A DNA stretch of 64,000 nucleotides from Dipteris shenzhenensis (Eukaryota; Polypodiophyta; Polypodiopsida; Gleicheniales), in the NCBI GenBank assembly GCA_047967505.1, contig CM106538.1. One strand, written 5' to 3'. Of the stretch, positions 1 to 10,565 are shown piece by piece (position 1 is the first letter of the stretch; every line of letters begins with the position of its first letter). The position numbers and the translations under genes were made by a program. The notes under the pieces are model-generated. The model ran no database searches. It was not told the origin of the DNA and saw only the letters and a program-made list of their open reading frames with translations.

Positions 1-728
1 CCCATCCAAGTTATGTTTCTCCCTAAAATTGAGAACGGGGCATCGATGATAAAATACCTTCTAAACAAATCAAAGATCTTAGTAACCTCACACTTGACAT
101 AAGGCATACTTTGGCACAATAGGAATTTCTTCCTCCTTGCAATGTCCTCTTTTACTTGTCATAGTAGAACCCCTGTTGACTTGTCCTCGTAGTAGGATTT
201 GTTCTCGTAGATGGTAGTTGTTCTCTTTTTGTTGCCATAGTAGAATAACACACTCGACTTGTACTCTTAGATGGTATTTGTGCGTTTTGATATTCGAGAA
301 GGGCCCATGCCCATGAGTCATCTAATCATGGCATGGGAGATTGGTTCTTTATCTTTTTTTGAAATTAGAGAGGCTACGGGTTGTCGCACCCAGTTGAGGG
401 ATTCAATCCTTTTGCTCGCATGAAAGCTATTCCCTCCAAATTGTGCATGTGGAATGCCAAGTAATTGATGAATAAGTGGTTATGAAATAGGACCTCCTAG
501 TTTATCTGAGGCATCCTCTAATAGGTGGACTCTCAAGCATAGAGATGTTCTCATTTGTGTTTGTTCCATTATCGTAAATTTGGTATGAAGGCTTTTTTTC
601 TTAATCTATAGAGTCTCTCCTTCACATGCTCCCCTCTGCTTCCCCTCAATCTCTCTCTATGAGTTTAAACTTTTTTTTTCCATGTGTATATTTAACCATT
701 TTAATAGACTCTCTCATAAAATGATTGA
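1..728. repeat. Dispersed repeat, copy 1 (flank of Copia-1a)
   Basis: This stretch is nearly identical to 8155-8880; both begin with CCCATCCAA and run to a run of ATAAAATGATTGA. In both places it lies directly beside the 3' side of a minus-strand Copia relic, so it may be the Copia 3' flank or LTR, but no TG...CA boundary is visible. A short minus-strand ORF (88-321) recurs in the second copy with differences; it matches no family I know and I do not treat it as a gene. Confidence 0.7.
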
Positions 729-868
729 CATACAGGGGAATGCCAACCAAAGATTGGAAACTTAATTTATGACATGTTTATAGAGTGACATGTGACAATA
801 AGGATTTGTTGATAAATGACATGAAGAGTTGAGTTGTTGACGTGTGTTTCTTTTTCAAAATATTAAGT

Positions 869-2170
869 TTAGAGCAGATGTGAACTCTTTATGATTGCAA
901 CATACTCGGTCTTTGTGGTAGACAAAGCAACACACTTCTGTACATCAGATATCCATGACACTGCACCACCTGCAAAGGTGAACACAACCAAAAGGGGATT
1001 TCTTGCTATCCACATGCCCTGCATAGTTTGAATATGTGTACTCAAGTACAAGCATCTCTCCTCTGTCAAAGTAGATATACATCTCCTTGGTATCCTTCAT
1101 GTACCTCTTGATGCACTTAAATGCCTCTCTTGGATTAGCCATATATCGGCTAACAACTTCTACTGCAAATGCAATGTCTGGTCTAGTAGCTATCATAGCA
1201 TACATAAGATCTCCAACCGTTGATACATAAGGAACCTTGGCTATCATGGTCCTCTCCTCATTTGATTTGGGACAATCTACCTAACTTAATTTTACATATG
1301 GAGGCAATGGAGTACTTACTATCTTCTCCCCTGCCATATTGAAACATTGTGACGCTTTTGTAACATACTCCTTCTGTGAAAGCCAAAGGAGTTTTCTACT
1401 TATTGTCTTCCCCTCCTGCATATTAAAACATTGCAACGCTTTTGTAACATACTCCTTCTATGAAAGCCAAAGGAGTTTTCTACTTAGGTCACATGTGATG
1501 CGTATACCAAGAATATGATCCGTAGGTCCCAAATCCTTCGTGTCAAAGGCCTCATGCAACTTAGTCTTCATTACATCCAAATCATAAGTATTATTGCTAG
1601 CCAATAGCATATCTATCATCCACATAAACTGCCAGGAGTATCGTAGTGATCAATCTCACTTCTTTTGAAACCCTGGGACTAAATGAAAGCATCAAACTTT
1701 TGATACTATTCTCTAAGCACTTGCTTAAGGCCATAGAGACTCTTTTTTAGCTTGCAAAATAAATTCTCTTTGCCATTTTCTTCAAAGCCTTCCATTTCTA
1801 CTATGTAAATTTGCTCATGCAGATCCCCATGCAAGAAAGCTGTCTTGACATCCATCTACATAAGCTTCATATCCTCTATTGTCACAAGTTTAAGTATGCA
1901 TCTAAATGTGATCATCGTCACAATCAGAGAGAATATCTCATCAAAGTTCACACCCTTCTCTTGCTTGAATCCGTTAGCAACGAAATGAGCCTTGTACTTA
2001 GGCACACTTCACCTGTGACCATCTTGTAGACCCATTTACATGGCAATGCTTTCTTTCCATGTGACAAAGAAACCAAGTACCAAGTCTTATTTTTCATGAG
2101 TGCATTCATCTCTGACTGCATAGCACACTCTCACTTGCGTTGATCCTCATGCATCATAGCCTCTCTGTAT
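869..2170 (-). pseudogene. Copia-1a reverse transcriptase and RNase H (broken)
   Basis: The minus strand encodes the RT start motif MDVKTAFLHGDLHE near 1800-1850 and KKSLYGLKQ near 1740. The active-site YVDD lies at 1615-1626; a frame change follows at once, then an MLLASNN-type continuation. Next comes a typical copia segment with VGDLMYAMIATRPDIAFAV (945-1247). RNase H follows in another frame, with AGGAVSWISDVQKCVALSTT at 869-1069. In the cell this would copy element RNA into DNA inside virus-like particles. At least three frame breaks are visible, so no active enzyme is made. The assignment rests on motif order and is secure. Confidence 0.88.
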
Positions 2171-2199
2171 TTCATTGCCTTAGCTCAAAAATCACCAGA

Positions 2200-2700
2200 A
2201 GACCCTGAATTGAAAAGCATATATTGCAACCTTTTCTGAATGGTATGGTTTATTTGTTCTACAATTGGAATTTATTCTGAAGTACGAGGGGATGTGAGCT
2301 CCGTCTTGATCCCACGTGTATTACAGAAATGCTGAAAGTCATGAGAAAGATACTCTCCATCATTGTCAGTCCATAGGTATTTAAGCGTTCTACTTAACCG
2401 ATTTTCAATCAAAGCCAGTTATTTCTGAAATACTTGGAACACATTGCTCTTTTGAGCTATAGCATAATCCCACACTTTTCTAGTTGCATCGTCAATGAAT
2501 GTCACATAGTATTTAGTCCCGTCTAATGATCGTGCAGGCATGGGACGACATACGTTTGAATGCATCAAATCAAGCTTTTTAAGCTCTTTCTTTCTTCTCC
2601 CTTTATGGGCTGATTTAGTTTGCTTCCCATAAAGAAAGTACTCACAAAATTCAAAATAAAAAAAACTCAAATGCGGTCCCTACATCATCCAAATGGCATA
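2200..2700 (-). pseudogene. Copia-1a integrase core fragment
   Basis: The open part at 2419-2670 reads LDLMHSNVCRPMPARSLDGT followed by a YYVTFIDDATRKVW segment. This is the copia integrase catalytic core, with the first Asp in DLMHSN and the second in TFIDDAT. The zinc-binding HHCC domain is not readable and the C-terminal part is deleted relative to 9067-9540. A nearly identical segment lies at 9731-10027. The product would insert element cDNA into the chromosome; this copy is dead. Confidence 0.85.
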
Positions 2701-3124
2701 AGAGTTCATTCTATTTAAGTTCATATGCTCTAACCTATAGTGTCACAAAGAAGTACTTGGCTGCTTGGTTATTGTAACAATATGATCAGACACCCCGGAT
2801 ACATGTAAGGGATACAATGTTTCACACTTGGCATCCCTTGTCAAAACCATGGAGTTCTTTTTAAGTTTTTAACTCTGAAAGTCAAAAGTAGATTGAAAAT
2901 CAGCGTCATCTAGCTGACCCGTTGAAATAAGACTCTTGGTCAACTTAGACACATGTATCACATTCTTCAAAATAAATGTAGATCCATTTGCAAAACAAAA
3001 CTTTATGTCACATGCATATAGGTATTTTCAAGATGCACACAACTTGTCTTTCCATTGTCATAAGTGGAGAACCATTCCCTATGGGAAGTAACATGGAATG
3101 AAACACAAGAAAAAAAGTCCAATC

Positions 3125-3402
3125 CTAACAATATGCATCATCTAAAGTGGTAAGTAAGTCTATAGGTAGACTAAACATAAAGAGAATGTCATTGTCACTA
3201 TTATCAGTGACTACATTGATCTCCTCGATTTTCATTTTTTCTTTGTTCTCCCTTGGACTCTCTTCCTTCTTATTTGTACTCCAATTTGCATTCTTTTTCT
3301 TATCCTTTTGCTCTCTTTTCAGCTTGTAGTAATCTCTTTTCATGTGGTCCTTCTTGTCACAGTGGTAACACTCAATGTTCTGTGCCTTGAATTTACTACG
3401 AG
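3125..3402 (-). pseudogene. Copia-1a gag C-terminal fragment
   Basis: Lysine- and glutamate-rich C-terminal end of a copia gag. It matches the end of the longer gag at 10566-11516, sharing SDNDILFM and LPIDLLTTLDDAY. Zinc-knuckle residues C-H-C-D-K-K-D-H-M-K are partly recognisable just upstream at 3340-3375. The frame is cut at 3402 by the LTR beginning at 3403, so the capsid part is missing. Confidence 0.8.
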
Positions 3403-3419
3403 TGTTGACTCTGTGTCAA

Positions 3420-3700
3420 CATGAACTTATGTAGAAAGAGAATGTGATACAACTTTGTATTACAACTTTGTGATACAACTTTGTGTTACAACTTCTACAT
3501 GTAGAAAGAGAATGTGTTACAACTTTGTGATACAACTTTGTGTTACAACTTCTACATACGACTTCTACATGTAGAAAGAGAATGTGTTACAACTTTGTGA
3601 TACAAGTTTGTGTTACAACTTCTATATATGACTTCTACATGTAAAAAGAGAATGTGTTACAACTTTGTGATAAAACTTTGTGTTACAATTCTTACGTGCA
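3420..3700 (+). repeat. Tandem repeat inside the gypsy LTR
   Basis: The words GTAGAAAGAGAATGTGTTAC and AACTTTGTGATACAACTTTG recur with a period of about 60-75 bp, and again at 3815-3890. Such repeats in the U3 part of plant LTRs often act as enhancer-like elements; that role is inferred here. Confidence 0.75.
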
Positions 3701-3721
3701 GAGAGAGAAGCTCTCCAACTT

Positions 3722-3729
3722 GTATAAAT
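3722..3729 (+). promoter_or_regulatory. LTR TATA box, first copy
   Basis: TATAAATA followed by CCCCATAATGGAATGAAGCC. The same block occurs again 193 bp downstream (3915-3922), and a related block with TATAAATA lies at 14641-14648 in another LTR. Conservation in the related LTR supports a core promoter. Confidence 0.55.
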
Positions 3730-3914
3730 ACCCCATAATGGAATGAAGCCCACACTGTTTGGGGCATTGTGTTGAGTCTACTTTGGTATTCCAAGCATTT
3801 CTACATACGACTTTTACATGTAGAAAGAGAATGTGTTACAACTATGTGTTACAACTTTGTGATACAACTTTGTGTTACAATTCCTACATATAGAGAGAGA
3901 AGCTCTCTAACTTG

Positions 3915-3922
3915 TATAAATA
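3915..3922 (+). promoter_or_regulatory. LTR TATA box, second copy
   Basis: TATAAATA in a 193-bp internal duplication of the LTR promoter block. It is the copy nearest the pyrimidine-rich leader, so it is the more likely start point of element RNA. Confidence 0.55.
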
Positions 3923-4044
3923 CCCCATAATGGAATGAAGCCCACACTGTTTGGGGCCTTGTGTTCAGTCTACTTTGGTATTCTAAGCATTTGTCTCAAG
4001 TGTTTATGCTTCCTTGCACTCCACGTTCAAAAGCATATCCTAAC

Positions 4045-4220
4045 CTTGCAACTCCTCCTCTCCTCTCCTCCAACCTTGCAACCCACCCTCTCCTTCTCCT
4101 CCTCCTCGCTCCTCCTCCTACTTCTCCTTTTCTCTCCTTCTCCTCTCTCCTTCTCCTTCTCCTCCTCCTCCTTCTCCTCTCTCCTCCTTCTCCCTCCTCC
4201 TCTTTCCTTCTCTCTCTTCT
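4045..4220 (+). repeat. TCC/CTT-rich polypyrimidine stretch in the LTR
   Basis: Almost uninterrupted C and T on the plus strand, dominated by TCC triplets. It gives long but meaningless Ser/Leu/Pro ORFs and an Arg/Glu ORF on the other strand. The related LTR at 14.6 kb has the same kind of tract at the same place. Confidence 0.85.
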
Positions 4221-4329
4221 TTTTTCCATGCTCTTACACCTTCTTTCTCTCCCACTCCTATGCTCTCCCTAAACCCTTTGTTCCTTATCCCTTAAACTCC
4301 ATGATATACGAGGGAGACGAGTTCTCCAC

Positions 4330-4530
4330 CATGTACTCTACCCTAAATCTTGGAACCTCCTTCTAACCATGAACTCCTTCTGAACCCTGGAACCTCCTTC
4401 TAAACCCTGTAACTCCTTTTGAACCCTGGAACCTCCTTTTGAATCCTAAAATCTCCTTCTGAATCCTGGAACCTCCTTCTGAACCCTGGAACCTCCTTCT
4501 AATCCTTAAACTCCTCCTAAACCCTACAAT
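4330..4530 (+). repeat. Short tandem repeat CCTGGAACCTCCTTCTGAAC
   Basis: The 18-20 bp word CCTGGAACCTCCTTCTGAAC and close variants occur about nine times in the LTR. Traces are seen in the relative at 15100-15210. Confidence 0.7.
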
Positions 4531-4778
4531 CCCTAATGAAGGTGAAAGCCTTCATTACCTCAATCATGATGATACACGTTCCTTTTGTACATGCATGCAC
4601 TTTGTTTGCTTACCACACTTAAGCCTACGTCTCACTGGAACACGACTCGAGGTTCTAAGCTACACGTATACTACAATCGACAACTCTAATATATCTGTAG
4701 GTGACAAAAAATCTCGGAACCTTGCATATTGAGAGAACCTAGCTCTTCCTACGAAAGCAATAGGAAAGAGTCAACATT

Positions 4779-4796
4779 TGGCGCCGCTGTCGGGGA
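4779..4796 (+). other. Primer binding site of the gypsy-type element
   Basis: TGGCGCCGCTGTCGGGGA sits two bases after the LTR end. Plant Ty3/gypsy elements of the Tat/Athila group commonly have TGGCGCCGTTGCCGGGGA-like primer sites here. It fixes the right LTR end and the plus orientation. Confidence 0.8.
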
Positions 4797-5384
4797 GACT
4801 AGCGTCTTAAGTAGCGAGTAAACATATGTAGGTATGTGTAAAAAACAAAACTACTTCGAACTTTCACGAACATAACACTCAAGGGCAAGGAGAGTAAATT
4901 TTTTTTTCCATTTCTAGCTAACCATATCTACCCTAACCGTCAACCTTGGGTTACTATCTTAAGAAATTTTCTTTATTTTTTAAATAGAAGCCACATGATA
5001 AACAATCAGACTAGGTAGTGGACACGAATGTGTAAAGCTTGCAATTTCAATCATTTCACCTTTTTGCAGAAAAGCAAACCGAGCTATCCATAAAGAGTTA
5101 TGGCTCGGGAAGAGTTTAGGGTTAAACCCTAAACCTAAACTCAAATCCTATAAAAACCAACTCCATCCCCTCATTCTTCATCTTTCACTTTTTGCCTCCA
5201 TTCTCTTCTTCATTCCTAGCCCTACGCAAGACACTCCTCCCTCTCCATCGACCACCACCTTACTCTCATCCTCACATTGTAAGTGACTTCGAGCCCATCT
5301 CGCAGCGATAACCCAGCCATCCACCCATGGTCCATTGTTTCACAACAATCCCGTTACATCGAGAAAGACTTGGAGAGCGTTCAG
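4797..5384 (+). other. Internal leader of the gypsy-type element, no gene seen
   Basis: Sequence after the primer site with no recognisable coding region. It includes the repeated AACCCTAAACCTAAAC words near 5125 and a TATAAAA at about 5150. It may be the untranslated leader of the element; no gag follows. Confidence 0.4.
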
Positions 5385-5852
5385 GTGACCACCTCTCCCT
5401 CCCTTTTGATTTCCGTCCGTCAAGTTTTTTATTTGCTTTCTTTTTTTCCCCCTCCCCTTTCCACCACTCCCCTCCATCTCCACCTCCCCCTCCCCCTTGC
5501 CCCTCCATATCCACCACCCCCTCCCCCTCCCCCCTCCCCCTCCATATCCACCACCCCCTCCCCCTCCCTCCTCCATCTCCACCTCTCGCTCCCCCTCCCC
5601 CCTCCATCTCCACCACCTCCCCCTCCCTCTCCCCCCTCCATCTCCACCACCCCCCTCCCCCCCCCCCCTCCCCCCTCCATTTCCACCACCCCCACCCACC
5701 CCCTCCCCCCTCCATTTCCACCACCCCCTCCCTCTCCTCCCTCCATCTTCACCACCCCCTCCCTCTCCTCCCTCCATCTCCACCACCCCCTCCCCCCTCC
5801 TCCTTTCCCTCCTCCATCTCCATCTCCCCCTCGTCCTCCCTCTTTCCCTCCC

Positions 5853-5900
<48 letters not shown>

Positions 5901-6211
5901 TACCCCCTCCATCTCCACCACCTCCTCCCCCCTTCTCCCTCCATTTCCACCTCCCCCTCCATCTCCATTTCCACCACCCCCTCCCCTCTCCCCCTCCCCC
6001 CTCCCCCCTCCATCTCCACTATCCCCTCCCCCTTTCCCCTCCATCTCCACCACCCCCTCCCCCTCTCCCCTCCATTTCCATTCCCACCTCCCTCTCCCCC
6101 TCCCCCCTCCAATTCCACCACCCCCTCCCCCTCCCCCCTCCATCTCCACCACCCCTCTCCCACACCACCACCTCTCTCTAACACAGACACACACACTCTC
6201 TCTCTCTCTTA

Positions 6212-6261
<50 letters not shown>

Positions 6262-6290
6262 CTCTCTCTCTCTCTCTCTCCTTCCCTCTC

Positions 6291-6323
<33 letters not shown>

Positions 6324-6394
6324 TACACACACACTCTCTCTCTCTCATTCTCTCTCCTCCTCTCTCTCTCTCTCTCTCTCACTTTCTCTCTCTT

Positions 6395-6425
<31 letters not shown>

Positions 6426-6459
6426 ATCCCTCCCCCTTTCTCTCCCTCTCTCTCCCTCG

Positions 6460-6518
<59 letters not shown>

Positions 6519-6590
6519 TCACACACACACACACTCTCTCTCTCTCACCCTCTCTCTCTCTCTCTCTCCCCCTCGTCGACCGCTCAACCT
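5385..6590 (+). repeat. 1.2-kb polypyrimidine microsatellite tract
   Basis: From 5385 to about 6180 the plus strand is mainly CCCTCC/CATCTCCACCACC units. From 6180 to 6590 it is mainly (CT)n with short ACACAC islands. Purines are rare throughout. All long ORFs here, on both strands, are by-products of the low-complexity sequence and are not genes. Long mirror-symmetric pyrimidine tracts can form triplex (H-) DNA. Confidence 0.95.
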
Positions 6591-6599
6591 ATACTAACT

Positions 6600-6985
6600 A
6601 CGCATGGGCCTTAAGGCCCTTGCTGTTGGGCACGGCATCGTAGCGGTGCCCACGCAACGACAGTTGGGCCGCGCAGAGACGGAGCCGCTAACAGCATCAC
6701 TCGCTCGCCCTCAGCCACCGCCCGCGGCGAAGCGCCAGCGGTGCCTGCTCCGTTGACGACAGCACCCGCAGGCCCGCTCACTTAGCACCGCCCTTCGCCC
6801 GCCTGTCGCCCCGATCCGCTCCCTGCCCGCGCCTCGCCCCTCGCTCCCCTCCCCTCTTCCCCCTGTTCCCCTCGCCTCTAAATAAAAACCACCCCCCCTC
6901 GCCGTCCCGAACGCCCCCCCTTGCTCGAACCCTCCACTTCCTCCCCTCTCCTCATTCCGCCGCCGCGAATCCCCCACATAGGTTT
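6600..6985. other. GC-rich island without a recognised gene
   Basis: This segment is much richer in G+C than its surroundings. A minus-strand ORF at 6711-6977 is Gly/Arg-rich and fits composition bias; I do not recognise it. The sharp composition change suggests a separate insertion or an exon-like piece of the neighbouring element. Confidence 0.45.
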
Positions 6986-6989
6986 AGTT

Positions 6990-7165
6990 TTCACAAAAAA
7001 AAAGAAAACTAACCTAAAGCTAACCGCAGTTTAAGTTAACCTTAGCTAGGTTAGTTTTAACTGTATCTAGGTTAGATTAGTTAACCTCGGTTAAGTTAAG
7101 TTAGTTTACTCACCTAGGTTAGGTTAGTATTAACCTACACTAGGTTAGTTTTTACCTCTGCCCCG
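6990..7165. repeat. Degenerate GGTTAG/TTAACC repeats
   Basis: About fifteen scattered copies of CTAGGTTAGTT-like words in both orientations, many forming short inverted repeats. The unit differs from the plant telomere unit TTTAGGG and is not regular, so this is not a telomeric array. Confidence 0.65.
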
Positions 7166-7193
7166 CTCCCCGCCCACGCCCCGTCCCATGCAC

Positions 7194-7555
7194 CTCATAA
7201 TTATTTTCGTCACATGAGTCAAGTTTATGAAGCATAATGAATTTACACATGGCATCCTTAATCATTGTCTGTTTCAGTTTGGTATCAATTTTTACCTTTT
7301 AACTCTTTTGTGCCATCAGATGGCTTTATATTTTGACCTTCAAAATATGATGGTTATGCCCATCCAACTTATATTTCTTCCCAAAATTGAGAACGGGGCA
7401 TTGATGAGAAAATACCTCCTAAACAAATCAAAGATCTTCTCAACCTCACACTTGACATAAGGCATACTTTGGCACCATAGGAATTCCTTCCTCCTTGCAA
7501 AGGTCCTCTTTTACTTGTCATAGTAGAACCCCCCTTGACTTGTCCTCATAGTGTT
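7194..7555. repeat. Direct repeat, left copy (about 360 bp)
   Basis: Matches 7985-8345 almost base for base, including TTTATGAAGCATAATGAATT and the CCCATCCAACTTAT block. The right half also matches positions 1-190. The two copies lie about 790 bp apart around a unique spacer. Confidence 0.8.
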
Positions 7556-7984
7556 GTTTGTTTAATACATGCCTTGATGCTTCAATGGCATGATATTCTT
7601 TCATTGTAATTTATGAAGCATGGTGTGGAGAACAGTTTGCAGTAAAATTTGTAAGAAAACCTCAAAGGTGTTCAACTTGCTAAAGGGGCGATTATACAAG
7701 CTGAATACAAAAGGAAAGATAGTGAATTTATTGCCAGTTGTTTGAGAATAGATGGGATCACTGTTGTAACAAATTCCCTGGCATAGGAGGGAAGCAACCT
7801 GGTAGAACTCAGATCACAGCTCCTTGCGTATCACTTCGCAGGTGCCTAGTGGGTGTTACCCCTTCCTCCTTGGTTGCTTGCCATTGCTTGTGGCGGTATT
7901 GTCCCTTGCGGAGACATGGGGGTGCATCTCATTTTTTATGCAACTATTAGATCTCCATTTGAGGTCATCCTTATGATCATAGAC
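7556..7984. other. Spacer between direct repeats, no gene seen
   Basis: About 430 bp of single-copy sequence between two direct repeats. A 70-codon plus-strand ORF (7738-7950) has no recognisable domain. It may be an insertion flanked by a duplicated segment, but no terminal repeats are visible. Confidence 0.3.
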
Positions 7985-8345
7985 AACCCCTCACAATTAT
8001 TTTTCTCACGTGAGTTAGGTTTATGAAGCATAATGAATTTAACCATGGCATCCTTTATCATTGTCTGTTTCAGTTTGGTATCAATTTTTACCTTTTAACT
8101 CTTTTGTGCCATCAGATGGCTTTATATTTTGACCTTTAAAATATGATGGTTATGCCCATCCAACTTATGTTTCTCCCTAAAATTGAGAACGAGGCATCGA
8201 TGAGAAAATACCTCCTAAACAAATCAAAGATCTTCTCAACCTCACACTTAACATAAGGCATACTTTGGCACAATAGGAATTTCTTCCTCCTTGCAAAGGT
8301 CCTCTTTTACTTGTCATAGTAGAACCCCCCTTGACTTGTCCTCGT
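7985..8345. repeat. Direct repeat, right copy (about 360 bp)
   Basis: Second copy of the 7194-7555 repeat. It runs without a break into the longer dispersed repeat at 8155-8880. Confidence 0.8.
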
Positions 8346-8880
8346 AGTAGGATTTGTTCTTGTAGATGGTATTTGTCCTCTTTTTGTTGCCATAGTAGAA
8401 CAACACACTCGACTTGTACTCTTAGATGGTATTTGTGCGTTTTAATATTCGAGAAGGGCCCATGCCCATGAGTCATCTAATCATGGCATGGGAGATTGGT
8501 TCTTTATCTTTTTTTGAAATTAGAGAGGCTACGGGTTGTCGCACCAAGTTGAGGGATTCAACCCTTTTGCTCACATGAAAGCTATTCCCTCAAATTGTAC
8601 ATGTGGAATGCCAAGTAATTGATGAACAAGTGGTTATGAAATAGGGCCTCCTAGCTTATTAGAGACATCCTCTAATAGGTGGACTCTCAAGCATACAGAG
8701 GTTCTCATTTGTGTTTGTTCCATTGTCGTAAATTTGGTATTAAGGCTTTTTTTCTCATTCTATAGAGTCTCTCCTTCACATGCTCCCCTCTTCTTCCCCT
8801 CAATCTCTCTCTCTATGAGTTTAAACTTTTTTTCTCCATGTGTATATTTAACCATTTTAATAGACTCTCATAAAATGATT
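8155..8880. repeat. Dispersed repeat, copy 2 (flank of Copia-1b)
   Basis: Near-identical to 1-728 and likewise placed next to the 3' side of a Copia-1 relic. After the shared words AGGGGAATGCCA the two loci diverge: copy 1 continues into RNase H and RT, whereas copy 2 jumps to the sequence matching about 2022. This marks a deletion in copy 2. Confidence 0.75.
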
Positions 8881-9066
8881 GATATTTAGGGGAATGCCAT
8901 CTTTGTAGACCTATTTACATGGCAATGCTTTCTTTCCATGTGGAAAAGAAACCAAGTACCAAGTCTTATTTTTCATGAGTGCATTCATCTCTGATTGCAT
9001 AGCACACTCTCACTTGCGCTGATCCTCACGCATCATAGTCTCTCTATATTAAGAAGGCTTCCCGCA

Positions 9067-9540
9067 TCAGAGAGAAATCAATCTCTTAGGTGCTCTAGAT
9101 ACTCTAGATGATCTTCGTAAGTGAATTTCAGCTTGCTGTCCCGTTTGCATGTCAGTCACATTTGGCTCATCATTTTCACCAATAGATGATCCATCATCTG
9201 TTCTTGATTGTGTACCTGTTGGAGTACCTGGTGGCATCATTTCCTGCACATTTGGTGCATGGACAGCTTGATGTCTATCAACATATTCGGGTGGATTCAC
9301 ATCTTGGAAAGTGATTCTTCTCATTTTCACATCCCTCATGAATGTCTTATGAATCTTCTTTTCATTGAAGACCACATCATGGCTTCGTATGATCTTCTTT
9401 GCTTTTGGATCCCAGAGATGACAGTCCATCTCTCCACTTTCATCATAACTTAGAAAGATGCATTTCCTAGACTTAGGACCTAGCTTCTTTTGAAGCTCTT
9501 TTGGCACATGTGTATATGCTTCACATCTAAATATACGCAA
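9067..9540 (-). pseudogene. Copia-1b integrase C-terminal/linker region
   Basis: The minus-strand ORF begins MRIFRCEAYTHVPKELQKKL and continues with KCIFLSYDESGEMDCHLWDP, the usual copia sequence after the integrase core (the F-G-C-x-A-Y-V-H-V-P-x-x-x-R-x-K-L-x-x-K region). It ends in a RRSSRVSRAPKRL-type linker that normally precedes RT. RT is missing here because of the deletion at about 8900. The segment is absent from Copia-1a. Confidence 0.85.
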
Positions 9541-9730
9541 ACGAGAGTAAGAGGGCTTCTTGCCACTCCATGTCTCTTCAAGAATACCACCATCTAAACT
9601 CTTACTAGGTGATCACATGCACTGCAGTCTTCATTGCCTTAGCCCAAAAACCACCAGAAGGCCTTGTATTGGAAAACATACATTGCAAACTTTTGTTAAT
9701 GGTATGGTTCATCTGTTTTACAACTGGATT

Positions 9731-10045
9731 TTATTTTAGAGTATGAGGGGATATGAGCTCCGTCTTAATCCCACATGTATCACATAAATGCTGAAAGTCA
9801 TGAGAAAGATACTCTCCACCATTGTCAGTCCGTAGGTATTTAAGCGTTCTACTTAACCGATTTTCAACCAAAGCCAGCCATTTCTGAAATACTTGGAACA
9901 CATTGCTCTTTTGAGCTATAGCATAATCCCACACTTTTCTAGTTGCATCGTCAATGAATGTCACATAGTCTTTAGTCCCATCTAATGATCGTGTAAGCAT
10001 AGGACGACATATGTTTGAATGCACCAAATCAAGCCTTTCAAGCTC
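9731..10045 (-). pseudogene. Copia-1b integrase core
   Basis: The open stretch includes DGTKDYVTFIDDATRKVWDY and later LRTDNGGEYLSHDFQ, giving the integrase Asp residues and the TDNGGEY motif. The final Glu helix region lies in broken frame towards 9720. Upstream, between 10045 and 10560, the pre-integrase and protease region is only readable in pieces. It is non-functional because its neighbours are broken. Confidence 0.85.
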
Positions 10046-10565
10046 TTAGGTTGATTTAGTTTGCTTCTCATAAAGAAAGTGCTCACAAAATTCAAAATAA
10101 AAGAACTCAAATGCGGTACCTACATCACCCAAATGGCATAAGAGTTCATTCTATTCAGGTTCATATGCTCCAACCTGTAGTGCCACAAAGAAGTACTTGG
10201 CTGCTTGGTTATTGTAACAACATGATCAGATACCCCTGACACATGTAAGGGATACAACGTTCCACACTTGGCATCCTTTGTCAAAACCATAGAGCTCTTT
10301 TCAAGTTTTCAACTCTGAAAGTCAAAAGTGGTCTGAAAACCAGCGTCATCTAACTGAGCCGTTGAAATAAGACTCTTGGTCAGCTTAGACACATGTCTCA
10401 CATTCTTCAAAATAAATGCAGACCCATTTACAAAACAAAACTTTATGTCACATGCATATAGTTATTTCCAAGATGTACACAACTTGTCTTTCCATTGTCA
10501 TATTTGGAGAACCATTCCCTATGGGGAGTAACATGGAATGAAGCACAAGAAAAAAAAGTCCAATC

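Larger units (their letters stand above)
869..3402 (-). mobile_element. Ty1/copia retrotransposon relic, copy 1 (Copia-1a), truncated
   Basis: Read on the minus strand, the order gag, integrase, reverse transcriptase, RNase H is that of Ty1/copia. The gag end is cut at 3402 by an inserted gypsy-type LTR. Compared with the second copy (8905-11516), about 580 bp of the integrase C-terminal linker is missing near 2170. The frame is broken many times, so it is non-functional. An 84-bp segment around 1326-1475 is tandemly duplicated. Confidence 0.88.
3403..4776 (+). mobile_element. Gypsy-type LTR (1374 bp) inserted into Copia-1a gag
   Basis: The left end starts TGTTGACTC and the right end finishes GAGTCAACA, a perfect 9-bp terminal inverted pair with the usual TG...CA. 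A primer binding site follows two bases later. The preceding 5 bp, ACGAG, are the intact gag sequence at the matching place in copy 2, so they are the likely target-site half. No second LTR, and no gag or pol, was found to the right, so this is a truncated or non-autonomous element. The LTR holds tandem repeats (3420-3700), two TATA boxes and a TCC-rich stretch. A diverged relative lies at about 14560-15420. Confidence 0.82.

Noticed and set aside
1811-2029. Plus-strand ORF over the Copia RT region
   Set aside because: It is the antisense shadow of the minus-strand reverse transcriptase.
5272-6614. Long Pro/Ser/Leu and Arg/Glu/Gly ORFs up to 443 codons
   Set aside because: They follow from the polypyrimidine composition; all frames of such sequence stay open.
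6990-7165. Interstitial telomere repeat
   Set aside because: The GGTTAG-like words are irregular, occur in both orientations and do not match TTTAGGG.
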